Below, in pieces: positions 1-8,474 of a DNA stretch of 64,000 nucleotides (positions are counted from its first letter, which is position 1; each line of letters begins with the position of its first letter). The notes under the pieces are model-generated. The model was not told the origin of the DNA, made no database searches, and worked only from the letters and a program-made list of their open reading frames with translations. The position numbers and the translations under genes are program-made. The stretch comes from Pandoraea vervacti (GTDB lineage: Bacteria > Pseudomonadota > Gammaproteobacteria > Burkholderiales > Burkholderiaceae): the NCBI RefSeq assembly GCF_000934605.2, contig NZ_CP010897.2:3782001-3846000 (forward strand). Direction: 5' to 3'.

Positions 1-2659
1 CGCCGTTCACGCCTTGCGACGTGAGCGACTGCCCGGCCATCGCGCGCGCGGCGATCTTGGCCAACTGACGGCCGGTCGCCTTCGACACGTACGGCACCGT
101 ACGCGAGGCGCGCGGATTCACTTCCAGCACATAGATCGTGTCGACGCCGTTGCCCTGTTGAATCGCGAACTGCACGTTCATCAGGCCGACCACGTTCAGC
201 GCCCTGGCCATCTCGGCCGTCTGACGCTTGAGCTCGGCAATGGTCTCGGCCGACAGCGAGTACGGCGGCAGCGAGCAGGCCGAGTCGCCCGAGTGAACGC
301 CCGCCTGTTCGATGTGCTCCATCACGCCGCCGATGTAGACGTCCTTACCGTCCGAAATGCAGTCGACGTCGCACTCGATCGCATCGTCGAGGAAGCGATC
401 GAGCAGCACCGGGCTGTCGTTGCTCACCTTGACGGCCTCGCGCATGTAGCGCTCCAGGTCACGCGGCTCGTGCACGATTTCCATCGCGCGACCGCCCAGC
501 ACGTACGACGGGCGAACCACCAGCGGATAGCCGATCTCGGCCGCCAGCTTGAGGGCTTCGTCTTCGGCGCGGGCCGTACGGTTCGGCGGCTGACGCAGTC
601 CGAGGTCCTGCAGCAGCTTCTGGAAGCGCTCGCGGTCTTCTGCGGCGTCGATCATGTCAGGGCTCGTGCCGATGATCGGCACACCATTCGCTTCGAGATC
701 GAGCGCGAGCTTCAGCGGGGTCTGACCGCCATATTGGACGATCACGCCGACCGGCTTTTCCAGATCCACGATTTCCAGCACGTCTTCGAGCGTGACCGGT
801 TCGAAGTACAGGCGATCGGACGTGTCATAGTCCGTCGACACCGTTTCCGGGTTGCAGTTGACCATGATGGTCTCGTACCCGTCTTCGCGCAGCGCGAGCG
901 CGGCGTGCACGCAGCAATAGTCGAACTCGATACCCTGACCGATACGATTCGGGCCACCGCCCAGCACCATGATCTTCTTCTTGTCGGTCGGCTGGGCTTC
1001 GCACTCTTCCTCGTAGGTCGAGTACATGTATGCGGTGTTCGTCGAGAATTCGGCGGCGCACGTGTCCACGCGCTTGTAGACCGGGCGCACCTTCTGGGCG
1101 ATACGCGCCTTGCGAACGGCAGTCTGATCGGTGCCGAGCAGCTTGGCCAGACGGCGATCCGAGAAGCCGCTTTGCTTCAGGAAGCGCAGCTCTTCGGTCG
1201 ACAGGCTTTCCAGCGTACGGCCGGCGAGCGCCTTTTCCTTCTTGACGATGGCTTCGAGCTGCGCCAGGAACCACGGATCGATGGCGGTCTCGGCATACAC
1301 TTCTTCGAGGCTCATGCCCAGACGGAAGGCGTCGCCCACGTACCAGATACGGTCCGGGCCCGGCTCGCCGATTTCGGCCACGATTTCGTCACGATCGGTC
1401 GACTTCTCATCTAGACCGTCCACACCGACTTCCAGGCCACGCATGGCCTTCTGGAACGACTCCTGGAACGTGCGCCCCATGGCCATCACTTCACCGACCG
1501 ACTTCATCTGCGTGGTCAGGCGGGCATCGGCCTCGCGGAACTTCTCGAAGGCGAAACGCGGCACCTTGGTCACGACGTAATCGATCGTCGGCTCGAACGA
1601 AGCCGGCGTCGCACCGCCCGTGATTTCGTTGCGCAATTCGTCGAGCGTATAACCCACGGCCAGCTTGGCTGCGACCTTGGCGATCGGGAAGCCAGTGGCC
1701 TTCGAGGCCAGTGCCGACGAACGCGACACACGCGGGTTCATTTCGATGACGACCATACGGCCGTCCTTCGGATTGATCGAGAACTGCACGTTCGAGCCGC
1801 CCGTCTCCACACCGATCTCGCGCAGCACGGCGAGCGATGCGTTACGCAGCAGTTGGTATTCCTTGTCGGTCAGCGTCTGCGCCGGGGCCACGGTGATCGA
1901 GTCGCCCGTGTGCACGCCCATCGGGTCGAGGTTCTCGATCGAGCACACGATGATGCAATTGTCGGCGCGGTCGCGCACGACTTCCATCTCGAACTCCTTC
2001 CAGCCCAGCAGCGACTCTTCGATGAGCAGTTCGCGCGTGGGCGAGAGGTCGAGACCGCGCTTGCAGATCTCTTCGAACTCTTCGCGGTTATAAGCGATAC
2101 CGCCGCCCGAGCCGCCGAGGGTGAACGACGGACGAATCACCATCGGATACCCGCTGCCGCCGATTTCGGCAACGATCTGCGCCTGCACCGCCAGCGCCTC
2201 TTCCATCGAGTGAGCGATGCCCGACTTGGCCGAACCGAGACCGATCTTGGTCATCGCGTCCTTGAACTTCTGACGGTCTTCGGCCTTGTCGATGGCTTCC
2301 GGCGACGCGCCGATCAGCTCGACCTTGTACTTGTCGAGCACGCCGTGACGGTGCAGGTCGAGCGCGCAATTCAGCGCGGTCTGGCCACCCATCGTCGGAA
2401 GAATGGCATCCGGGCGCTCCTTGGCGATGATGCGCTCGACGACTTCCCAGGTGATCGGCTCGATGTAGGTGACATCGGCCGTATCCGGGTCGGTCATGAT
2501 CGTGGCAGGGTTGCTGTTGATCAGGATGACCTTGTAGCCTTCCTCGCGCAGCGCCTTGCAGGCCTGTGCGCCGGAATAATCGAACTCGCATGCCTGACCG
2601 ATGATGATCGGGCCGGCGCCGATGATGAGGATGCTCTTGATGTCTGTGCGCTTTGGCAT
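1..2659 (-). CDS. carB: carbamoyl-phosphate synthase large subunit (partial, C-terminus off the window)
   Basis: The large subunit makes carbamoyl phosphate from bicarbonate, ATP and the ammonia delivered by CarA, feeding arginine and pyrimidine synthesis in the cytoplasm. The first 886 codons are visible and start MPKRTDIKSILIIGAGPI. Two homologous ATP-grasp halves can be seen. The second begins near residue 555 with KKIMVLGGGPNRIGQGIEFDYCC, matching the N-terminal IIGAGPIIIGQACEFDYSG repeat. Family members are about 1070-1080 residues, so roughly the last 190 residues (the allosteric MGS-like domain) lie left of position 1. The frame is open throughout. It is the last visible gene of the carA-exporter-carB operon and starts 18 bp after the exporter stop. 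Confidence 0.97.
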   Translation of the reverse strand, partial: MPKRTDIKSILIIGAGPIIIGQACEFDYSGAQACKALREEGYKVILINSNPATIMTDPDTADVTYIEPITWEVVERIIAKERPDAILPTMGGQTALNCALDLHRHGVLDKYKVELIGASPEAIDKAEDRQKFKDAMTKIGLGSAKSGIAHSMEEALAVQAQIVAEIGGSGYPMVIRPSFTLGGSGGGIAYNREEFEEICKRGLDLSPTRELLIEESLLGWKEFEMEVVRDRADNCIIVCSIENLDPMGVHTGDSITVAPAQTLTDKEYQLLRNASLAVLREIGVETGGSNVQFSINPKDGRMVVIEMNPRVSRSSALASKATGFPIAKVAAKLAVGYTLDELRNEITGGATPASFEPTIDYVVTKVPRFAFEKFREADARLTTQMKSVGEVMAMGRTFQESFQKAMRGLEVGVDGLDEKSTDRDEIVAEIGEPGPDRIWYVGDAFRLGMSLEEVYAETAIDPWFLAQLEAIVKKEKALAGRTLESLSTEELRFLKQSGFSDRRLAKLLGTDQTAVRKARIAQKVRPVYKRVDTCAAEFSTNTAYMYSTYEEECEAQPTDKKKIMVLGGGPNRIGQGIEFDYCCVHAALALREDGYETIMVNCNPETVSTDYDTSDRLYFEPVTLEDVLEIVDLEKPVGVIVQYGGQTPLKLALDLEANGVPIIGTSPDMIDAAEDRERFQKLLQDLGLRQPPNRTARAEDEALKLAAEIGYPLVVRPSYVLGGRAMEIVHEPRDLERYMREAVKVSNDSPVLLDRFLDDAIECDVDCISDGKDVYIGGVMEHIEQAGVHSGDSACSLPPYSLSAETIAELKRQTAEMARALNVVGLMNVQFAIQQGNGVDTIYVLEVNPRASRTVPYVSKATGRQLAKIAARAMAGQSLTSQGVNG

Positions 2660-2677
2660 AACGTTCTCAACAAAAAT

Positions 2678-3349
2678 TTAACTCAGCGTCGCGGTCGCGA
2701 GCTTCACACCGAAGCCGACGAACAACGCGCCCACGCCGCCGGTTGCCCCGGCGCTCAACCGGCGACGTTGCCGGAAGTGCTCGGCCAGGCGGTAACCGGC
2801 CAGGATCAGCGTGCTCAGATACAGGAAACTGCACGTCTGCACGATCACGCCCAGCACGGCAAACGACACCGCGGGGTAGGCGTAGCCCGGATCGACGAAC
2901 TGGATGAAAAACGACACGCAGAACAGGATCGCTTTCGGATTGAGCAGGCTGATGAACAGTGCGCGCCGGAACGGCTGATCCGCGTCGACCTGCTTCGGCG
3001 CGGCAACGGCCGATGCCTGCGGATTGGCGCGGGCAGCGCGGGCGTTGGCAATGGCGCCGCGCAGCATGTTCAGGCCCATCCAGCAAAGATAGGCGGCGCC
3101 GAGGTACTTGACCACGAAGAACAGCGCCGGCTGCGCATGCAGCAGCGACGCCACACCGGCCGCCGACAGCGTCATGAGGATGGTGTCGCCGAGGAACACG
3201 CCGCAAGCGCCCGCGTAACCCTGACGAACGCCGCGCTGTGCGGCCACGGCGAGCACGTAGAGCGAGTTCGGTCCCGGCAGCAAAATGACGACCACGACCC
3301 CGGCCAGATACGTCCAGAGGTTGAGGATGCCGATCGAGTTTCCGAGCAT
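2678..3349 (-). CDS. LysE/RhtB-family amino-acid exporter, LeuE-like
   Basis: A 223-residue inner-membrane protein with the RhtB/LysE layout: a first hydrophobic helix ending in the family motif LLPGPNSLYVL (residues about 24-34), further helices around 45-75 and 75-95, a polar linker at about 100-125, then helices from 128 onward including SLLNPKAILFCVSFFIQF. Such proteins export neutral amino acids such as leucine by proton antiport; the substrate here is inferred only. The gene sits between carA (46 bp upstream) and carB (18 bp downstream) on the same strand, so it is almost certainly co-transcribed with the carbamoyl-phosphate synthase genes, with which it has no obvious enzymatic link. 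Confidence 0.9.
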   Translation of the reverse strand: MLGNSIGILNLWTYLAGVVVVILLPGPNSLYVLAVAAQRGVRQGYAGACGVFLGDTILMTLSAAGVASLLHAQPALFFVVKYLGAAYLCWMGLNMLRGAIANARAARANPQASAVAAPKQVDADQPFRRALFISLLNPKAILFCVSFFIQFVDPGYAYPAVSFAVLGVIVQTCSFLYLSTLILAGYRLAEHFRQRRRLSAGATGGVGALFVGFGVKLATATLS

Positions 3350-3395
3350 GATGCGTGTGTTCCTTTCCTGTTTCCTGATCCCGTCGCGTACGCGC

Positions 3396-4541
3396 TTATG
3401 CGGACGCCTTCGCGTCGGCCATCGACTTGACGAAGCGGTCGAACAGATAGCCGATGTCGTGCGGGCCGGGCGATGCTTCGGGGTGACCCTGGAAGCAGAA
3501 TGCCGGGCGATCCGTCAGCTCGAAGCCCTGCAACGTGCCGTCGAACAGCGAGACGTGCGAGACACGCGCGTTGGCCGGCAGGCTATTTGCGTCCACTGCG
3601 AAGCCGTGGTTTTGCGACGTGATCACGACACGGCCCGTGTCGAGATCCTTCACCGGGTGGTTCGCACCGTGGTGACCGGTCTTCATCTTGAGCGTCTTGG
3701 CGCCCACGGCCAGGCCCATGATCTGGTGGCCCAGGCAGATGCCGAAGGTCGGAATGCGGCGCTCCAGGAACGTGCGGGTTGCGGCGATGGCGTAATCGCA
3801 CGGCTCCGGGTCGCCGGGGCCGTTCGAGAGGAACACGCCGTCCGGATTCAGGGCGAACACGTCGTCGGCCGAGCTCTGCGCGGGCAATACGGTGACCTTG
3901 CAGCCACGCTCGGCGAGCATGCGAAGAATGTTGCGCTTCACACCGTAGTCGAGGGCGACCACGTGGAACTTCGGCGCCTTCTGCTCGCCGTAGCCTTCGC
4001 CCAGACGCCATTCCGTCTCGGTCCACGAATACGACGCCGCGGTCGAGACGACCTTGGCAAGGTCCATGCCGGCGAGGCCCGGGAACGATTGGGCGAGTGC
4101 GATGGCCTTGGCTTCGTCGGCTTCTTCTCCGGCGAGGATGCAGCCGTTCTGGGCGCCCTTGTCGCGCAGGATTCGGGTCAGGCGGCGCGTGTCGATGCCG
4201 GCGATGGCGACGACGCCTTCGTCCTTCAGGTATTGCGACAGCGTCTTGTCGGCGCGGAAGTTCGAGTCGAGGATCGGCAGATCCTTGATGATCAGGCCGG
4301 CGGCATGGACTTTCGTGGCTTCGACGTCTTCACCGTTGACGCCCGTGTTGCCGATGTGCGGATACGTCAGTGTGACGATCTGGCGCGCATAGCTGGGGTC
4401 GGTGAGGATTTCCTGATAGCCGGTAATGGCCGTATTGAAGACCACTTCACCGATGGTGTGACCGGCAGCGCCGATGGCGTACCCACGAAAGACCGTGCCG
4501 TCAGCGAGCGCGAGAATGGCGGGTGGGAATGACGGCAGCAC
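3396..4541 (-). CDS. carA: carbamoyl-phosphate synthase small (glutaminase) subunit
   Basis: The 381-residue glutaminase subunit hydrolyses glutamine and channels ammonia to CarB. The N-terminal CPSase small-chain domain (about 1-150) is followed by a class I glutamine amidotransferase domain (about 190-375). The nucleophile elbow FGICLGHQ carries Cys269, and the His353-Glu355 pair lies in QGHPEASPGPHD. Length is normal for the family. The start is a GTG supported by an AGGAGT Shine-Dalgarno 5 nt upstream (4547-4552). It is the first gene of the operon and is preceded by a strong sigma-70 promoter and a leader of about 165 nt. Confidence 0.97.
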   Translation of the reverse strand: MLPSFPPAILALADGTVFRGYAIGAAGHTIGEVVFNTAITGYQEILTDPSYARQIVTLTYPHIGNTGVNGEDVEATKVHAAGLIIKDLPILDSNFRADKTLSQYLKDEGVVAIAGIDTRRLTRILRDKGAQNGCILAGEEADEAKAIALAQSFPGLAGMDLAKVVSTAASYSWTETEWRLGEGYGEQKAPKFHVVALDYGVKRNILRMLAERGCKVTVLPAQSSADDVFALNPDGVFLSNGPGDPEPCDYAIAATRTFLERRIPTFGICLGHQIMGLAVGAKTLKMKTGHHGANHPVKDLDTGRVVITSQNHGFAVDANSLPANARVSHVSLFDGTLQGFELTDRPAFCFQGHPEASPGPHDIGYLFDRFVKSMADAKASA

Positions 4542-4711
4542 GGGAAACTCCTGAAGGGTTCACCCTGCTGCCAGCCCCATCGTCCGCTCGCGATGACATC
4601 AGCGCGGGCACCGGAATTGCGCGGAATATGCGCACAGCGGATGCTCGGACTGCGGACGAGATGTCAGGCGGGTAGGCGCTAGGGTGAGGGTTAAATGACT
4701 AAAACCTTCAA

Positions 4712-4739
4712 AGTATAGCGCATTTCCGGTTCATCTCAA
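4712..4739 (-). promoter_or_regulatory. carAp: sigma-70 promoter of the car operon
   Basis: Read on the minus strand, TTGAGA (4739-4734) and TATACT (4717-4712) are separated by 16 bp, close to consensus. The -35 box overlaps the stop codon of the upstream regulator gene. A start near 4705 would leave an untranslated leader of about 165 nt before the carA GTG; I saw no clear attenuator in it. Confidence 0.7.
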
Positions 4740-5497
4740 AGCTGAACGTGTGGGGCACCAGTACGCTCTGCGTTCTCCCTGAGGGGCGAGGCGCCGCCGG
4801 ACGGATACGCAGAGGGGATAGGGAAGTGAATGCCCGCCCGCTGGGCCGCCAGCACGATGTGGCGCTCCATCGCGGCGCCTGCGGCGGCACCGTCATGCCG
4901 CCTGAGGGCGTCCAGGATCTCCAGATGTTCATGATAGGTGGAAAGCACCAGTTCCCGTTGGTAGAACGGCAAACGCTGGCTTTCCATCACGATTTCCGTA
5001 CTGCCGCGCAGAATGTCGGCAATGGCCGCGTTGCCCGCGAGCCCGACGATGCGCAAGTGAAAGGCAAAATCCAGTTGGGCGGCGGTGTCGACATCGCCCT
5101 CGACGAGCGCGCCCTTCATCGATTCGACGTTGTCCGTGAGCCACTCGATCTCGCTCACGCTGGCCGCGAGCGCCGCGAGCCGGGCGGCGAAGCCCTCCAG
5201 CGCATAGCGCAACTGGTACGTATCGGCGAGCGAGATCTGGTCCGCAAAGCGCCAGGCGACGCCGATGCGCGACGACGCGTCGTTCACGTACACGCCCTTG
5301 CCGGGGCGTATCGCGACCATGCCGAGCGCTTCGAGCGTCGACAGGGCTTCGCGCAGCGAGGCGCGGCTGATGGAGAGTTCCTCGGCGAGCTGACGTTGCG
5401 AGGGCAGCATCGCACCGGCCGGATAGACCTGACGTTCGATGCGTTCGCGAATCGTGGCGACGGCGGCGTCGGTTACGGCATGCGCCGAATGCTTCAT
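4736..5497 (-). CDS. FadR-subfamily GntR transcriptional regulator
   Basis: A 253-residue GntR regulator. The N-terminal winged helix-turn-helix (about 8-75) contains the typical LPSQRQLAEELSISRASLREALSTLEALG and ends in RPGKGVYV. The C-terminal part (about 90-230) is the all-helical FCD ligand-binding domain, with R..LE and later H-rich positions such as STYHEHLEIL, which usually bind a metal and a small carboxylate. The start is backed by GAGG 5 nt upstream. It lies 128 bp downstream of the trehalase gene on the same strand, so it may control the SDR-trehalase pair and itself; the ligand is unknown. Its stop codon overlaps the car promoter. Confidence 0.88.
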   Translation of the reverse strand: MKHSAHAVTDAAVATIRERIERQVYPAGAMLPSQRQLAEELSISRASLREALSTLEALGMVAIRPGKGVYVNDASSRIGVAWRFADQISLADTYQLRYALEGFAARLAALAASVSEIEWLTDNVESMKGALVEGDVDTAAQLDFAFHLRIVGLAGNAAIADILRGSTEIVMESQRLPFYQRELVLSTYHEHLEILDALRRHDGAAAGAAMERHIVLAAQRAGIHFPIPSAYPSGGASPLRENAERTGAPHVQL

Positions 5498-5527
5498 GGG
5501 GCCTCACAGGAAATGCAAATGTGCGTA

Positions 5528-5547
5528 TGGCGCATTGTACGACGCCA
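5528..5547. promoter_or_regulatory. candidate autoregulatory operator (TGGCG-N10-CGCCA)
   Basis: An inverted repeat TGGCG (5528-5532) and CGCCA (5543-5547) spaced by 10 bp lies 31-50 bp upstream of the GntR regulator start. FadR-type regulators commonly bind such short palindromes near their own promoter. Assignment is by position only. Confidence 0.35.
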
Positions 5548-5625
5548 AATTTCCCGCCACGCGAGCCTGCCCTCGCGGCCGCAGAAGCCCCGCCCCACGG
5601 GAGCGCCACCGAACACCGACGCGCA

Positions 5626-7239
5626 CTATTGCCGTGCTCTCACCCGATGCGCATGGTGATCCGGATGCTCGCCCATCAGGCGCCGCACCACACCGTTGGT
5701 CCATCCAAACCCATCCTGCAGCGGGTACTCGCCCCCGCTGCCGCCGCTCGCGCTCATCGCGTCGCTCGTATGCAGCGAGTACTTCTCCACGAGCTTGCTC
5801 TCACGCGCGTAGAGCGAACTGACCGTGCACAACCACCGATGCGCGATGTCGTTCGCGAGCCGATGCTCCCCATACTTGCGCAGCCCGTGGATACCGATCC
5901 ATTGCAGCGGCGCCCAGCCATTGGGCGGGTCCCATTGCTGAAGACTGGATGTCTCGGTCGTGCGCAGCCCGCCGGCGGCCAGCATGCGTTGCGCCATCGT
6001 GGCCGCCGAGCGGTGCGCCTGCTCCCGGGACGCCAGACCGACGAACAACGGCGCGGCCATCGCTGCGGACAATTGCGGACGCGGCGCGCCAAGTTGCCAG
6101 TCGTAGTCGACGAACGCCCCCTGCGCGTCCGACCAGAGATAACGGGTCATGGCATCGCGCCGCGCCTGCGCGCGCAAGGCGAACGCGCGCGCCGTCTCGG
6201 CATCGCCGCCCGCCTCGCTGAGTCTGGCGATCTGCGTCTCTGCGGCATACAGAAAGCTGTTCAGGTCGACCGGCAAAATCGCTGTCGTGCGGATGGACGA
6301 CAGGTCGTTGGCGTTCGCGAGCCATCGCGAGCTGAAATCCCAGCCCGACGCCGCACCGGCGCGCAGATCCCGATAAACCTCACCGGCGCGACGACGCGGC
6401 GCATCGAGCGCGGTCGTCACGTCCTCCAGATAGCCTTCCTCACGCGGCGTTTCGCGCTCGTCCCAATAGCGATTGAGCAATGCGCCATCGGGCAAACGCA
6501 CCAGATGGCGATAGGCATCACCGGGCCTGAGCGACGCCTCGCCTGCCATCCAATAGTCGTATTCCCGGCGCAGATGCGGCAGATACCGTAACGCGCGCGC
6601 CACACCGTGCGACTCGAAAAGCGCCACCATCAGCGCATACACCGGCGGCTGCGAGCGGCTGAGATAGTAAGTTCGGTTGCCGTTCGGAATATGGCCGTAC
6701 GTATCGATGAGGAAGGAGAAATTGTCCGCCATGCTCACGAGCAGGTCGTGACGGCCGCTGTGCGCGAGCCCGAGCATCGTGAAATAGGAGTCCCAGTAAT
6801 AGAGTTCGTGAAAGCGTCCGCCGGGCACGACATAGGCGCGCGGCAGCGGCAGCAGCGAACTGTCGGCCGGATGCGCGTCGGGCTCGCGCATGAGCACGTC
6901 CCAAAGCCCGTCGATATGCGCGACCAGACCCTGCGCCGGGTCGGCGACATAGGCGCTCGGCGGCGTGCGTTCCAGCGTGAAGTGAGTCACCACGAATTGC
7001 GCAAGATCGAAGCCGGGCTTGGCCGCGTCTTCACGATACCGGCGCATGATCTCCTGCGGCGCGCGCAACGGTGCGCAATCCACGAACGTCTTGCTGTCCG
7101 GAAAAATGCGTTGCGACTGAACCGCCACGAAGAGGTCCCCATAGCGATCGGCGGGCGTGAGCACATCGGACGGCGCGCTGTGCGCCACGTCGGGCGTCAT
7201 GCCGCCCTGAGCCAGGGTGCGTTGCGCGGTGTCCGTCAT
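5626..7239 (-). CDS. treF: alpha,alpha-trehalase (GH37), cytoplasmic TreF type
   Basis: Hydrolyses trehalose to two glucose molecules. The 537-residue protein has both GH37 signatures: PGGRFHELYYWDSY at about residues 139-152 and QWDPPNGWAPLQ at about 435-446. The (alpha/alpha)6-barrel length is normal. The N-terminus has no hydrophobic signal segment, which argues for a cytoplasmic TreF-like enzyme rather than periplasmic TreA; the strain would then need trehalose import or would hydrolyse internal trehalose. The start lies one base after the stop of the SDR gene, with GCGGAG about 7 nt upstream inside that gene, so the two are translationally linked. Confidence 0.93.
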   Translation of the reverse strand: MTDTAQRTLAQGGMTPDVAHSAPSDVLTPADRYGDLFVAVQSQRIFPDSKTFVDCAPLRAPQEIMRRYREDAAKPGFDLAQFVVTHFTLERTPPSAYVADPAQGLVAHIDGLWDVLMREPDAHPADSSLLPLPRAYVVPGGRFHELYYWDSYFTMLGLAHSGRHDLLVSMADNFSFLIDTYGHIPNGNRTYYLSRSQPPVYALMVALFESHGVARALRYLPHLRREYDYWMAGEASLRPGDAYRHLVRLPDGALLNRYWDERETPREEGYLEDVTTALDAPRRRAGEVYRDLRAGAASGWDFSSRWLANANDLSSIRTTAILPVDLNSFLYAAETQIARLSEAGGDAETARAFALRAQARRDAMTRYLWSDAQGAFVDYDWQLGAPRPQLSAAMAAPLFVGLASREQAHRSAATMAQRMLAAGGLRTTETSSLQQWDPPNGWAPLQWIGIHGLRKYGEHRLANDIAHRWLCTVSSLYARESKLVEKYSLHTSDAMSASGGSGGEYPLQDGFGWTNGVVRRLMGEHPDHHAHRVRARQ

Positions 7240-7240
7240 G

Positions 7241-8008
7241 TCATTGCTCCGCGTAGTTCCACAGCAGTCCGCCGTCGACGAACAGCGTCGTGCCGGTCAC
7301 GTAGCTGGATTCGGGTGAGGCAAGGAACAGCACGGCATTGGCGATCTCGGCGGGATTGGCGAGGCGTCCGAGCGGAATGTTCGCCACCAACGCGGCAAGT
7401 TGCGCCTTGTCGGCGAGCAGTTGCTGATTGATCGGTGTGCCCACGGCGCCCGGGGCGACGTTGTTCACCGTAATGCCGAGCGGCGCGAGCTCGATGGCGA
7501 GATTGCGCATCATCATCTTCATGCCGCCCTTGCTCGCGCAATAGCTGGTGAAGTGCGGGAACGGCAATTCCTCGTGCACCGAGCTGACGTTGACGATACG
7601 CCCGCCGCGCTTCGTCTCACGCAAGTGCCTGACAAAGGCTTGCGTGAGAAAGAACGCCCCTTTCAGATTGACGTTCATGACGAGATCGTAGTCGGCTTCG
7701 GTCACATCGAGAAACGCGGCGCGCCGCTCGACCCCGGCGTTGTTGACCAGCACATCGATGCGCCCCATTTGCGCTACGGCCCGTTCGATGACGGCACGAT
7801 CCTCATCCACGCGCCCAACGTCGCCCGCAATCACGCAACCGTCGCTGCCCGCCGCTCGCACGGCATCGAGGGTCTGCTCGGCCATCGCATTGTCGAGGCG
7901 GTCCTCCACCACGATACGCGCGCCTTCCTGCGCGAAACGAACCGCGATGGCACGGCCGATACCCTGCGCACTGCCGGTCACGAGTACCACCATGTCCTTC
8001 ATTCGCAT
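7241..8008 (-). CDS. short-chain dehydrogenase, glucose 1-dehydrogenase-like
   Basis: A 255-residue classical SDR. The Rossmann motif TGSAQGIG is at 11-18, NNAG at 89-92, and the catalytic residues are Ser143, Tyr156 and Lys160. The stretch NVSSVHEELPFPHF followed by YCASKGGMKMM closely resembles the active-site region of Bacillus glucose 1-dehydrogenases, and GTTLFVDGGL near the end fits too. Start chosen at ATG 8008 because GGGAGG lies 5 nt upstream; an in-frame ATG 22 codons earlier has no such signal. It is one base from the trehalase start, so glucose made by the trehalase is a plausible substrate (oxidised to gluconolactone). Other sugar or polyol substrates remain possible. Confidence 0.82.
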   Translation of the reverse strand: MRMKDMVVLVTGSAQGIGRAIAVRFAQEGARIVVEDRLDNAMAEQTLDAVRAAGSDGCVIAGDVGRVDEDRAVIERAVAQMGRIDVLVNNAGVERRAAFLDVTEADYDLVMNVNLKGAFFLTQAFVRHLRETKRGGRIVNVSSVHEELPFPHFTSYCASKGGMKMMMRNLAIELAPLGITVNNVAPGAVGTPINQQLLADKAQLAALVANIPLGRLANPAEIANAVLFLASPESSYVTGTTLFVDGGLLWNYAEQ

Positions 8009-8474
8009 GGCGCCTCCCTGAAGTTTGCCCTGGGAATCTGCGCGCCGGTGGCCCCCTTTCTTCGCGTTCCGCACGGCGCGTCAGATGCCAGTGCGACTCC
8101 GCGCGGGAATGCGAAGTTCACGAAGATTTCGGCGGATTCACCCAGTAAAACAAGAACTTCCACGCCAAACCACCAACGTGGAACGCGAAGCGCAGCGAAA
8201 CCTCGCTCCCTAGGGATTCCCCTCAAAAGACACCGCTTGACCTGACTATATTGGCTTTCTAATATTCTCCATAACACCACTGGTCAGACCGGTATGACTT
8301 GTCGACATATCCTGATGGACGCTGGTGTGGGCGATGTCACACGTCGCCATGCAGCATCTGCAATCCGCCTTACCGCTGTATCGCTGTACAGAATCAGCCC
8401 CCCAAGAGCAGTCCATTCGATACTGAGATCGCGAAATCCGAGAGAGTGATTTGCGCAGGCAGAGGAGACAAACC
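8009..8474. other. divergent intergenic region between SDR and dctA
   Basis: 466 bp without a convincing gene. It holds the dctA promoter described separately and presumably the SDR-trehalase promoter on the other strand, for which I saw no clear consensus. Only short, non-homologous open frames occur. Confidence 0.6.
8237..8265 (+). promoter_or_regulatory. dctAp: sigma-70 promoter upstream of dctA
   Basis: TTGACC (8237-8242) and TAATAT (8260-8265) are spaced exactly 17 bp on the plus strand. The distance to the dctA ATG is about 210 bp, implying a long 5' untranslated region. No sigma-54 -24/-12 element was seen, unlike many rhizobial dctA genes. Confidence 0.6.

Noticed and set aside
14..3430. 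Long plus-strand open frames opposite carB and the exporter
   Set aside because: They mirror the codon structure of carB on the other strand and have no start signals or protein motifs.
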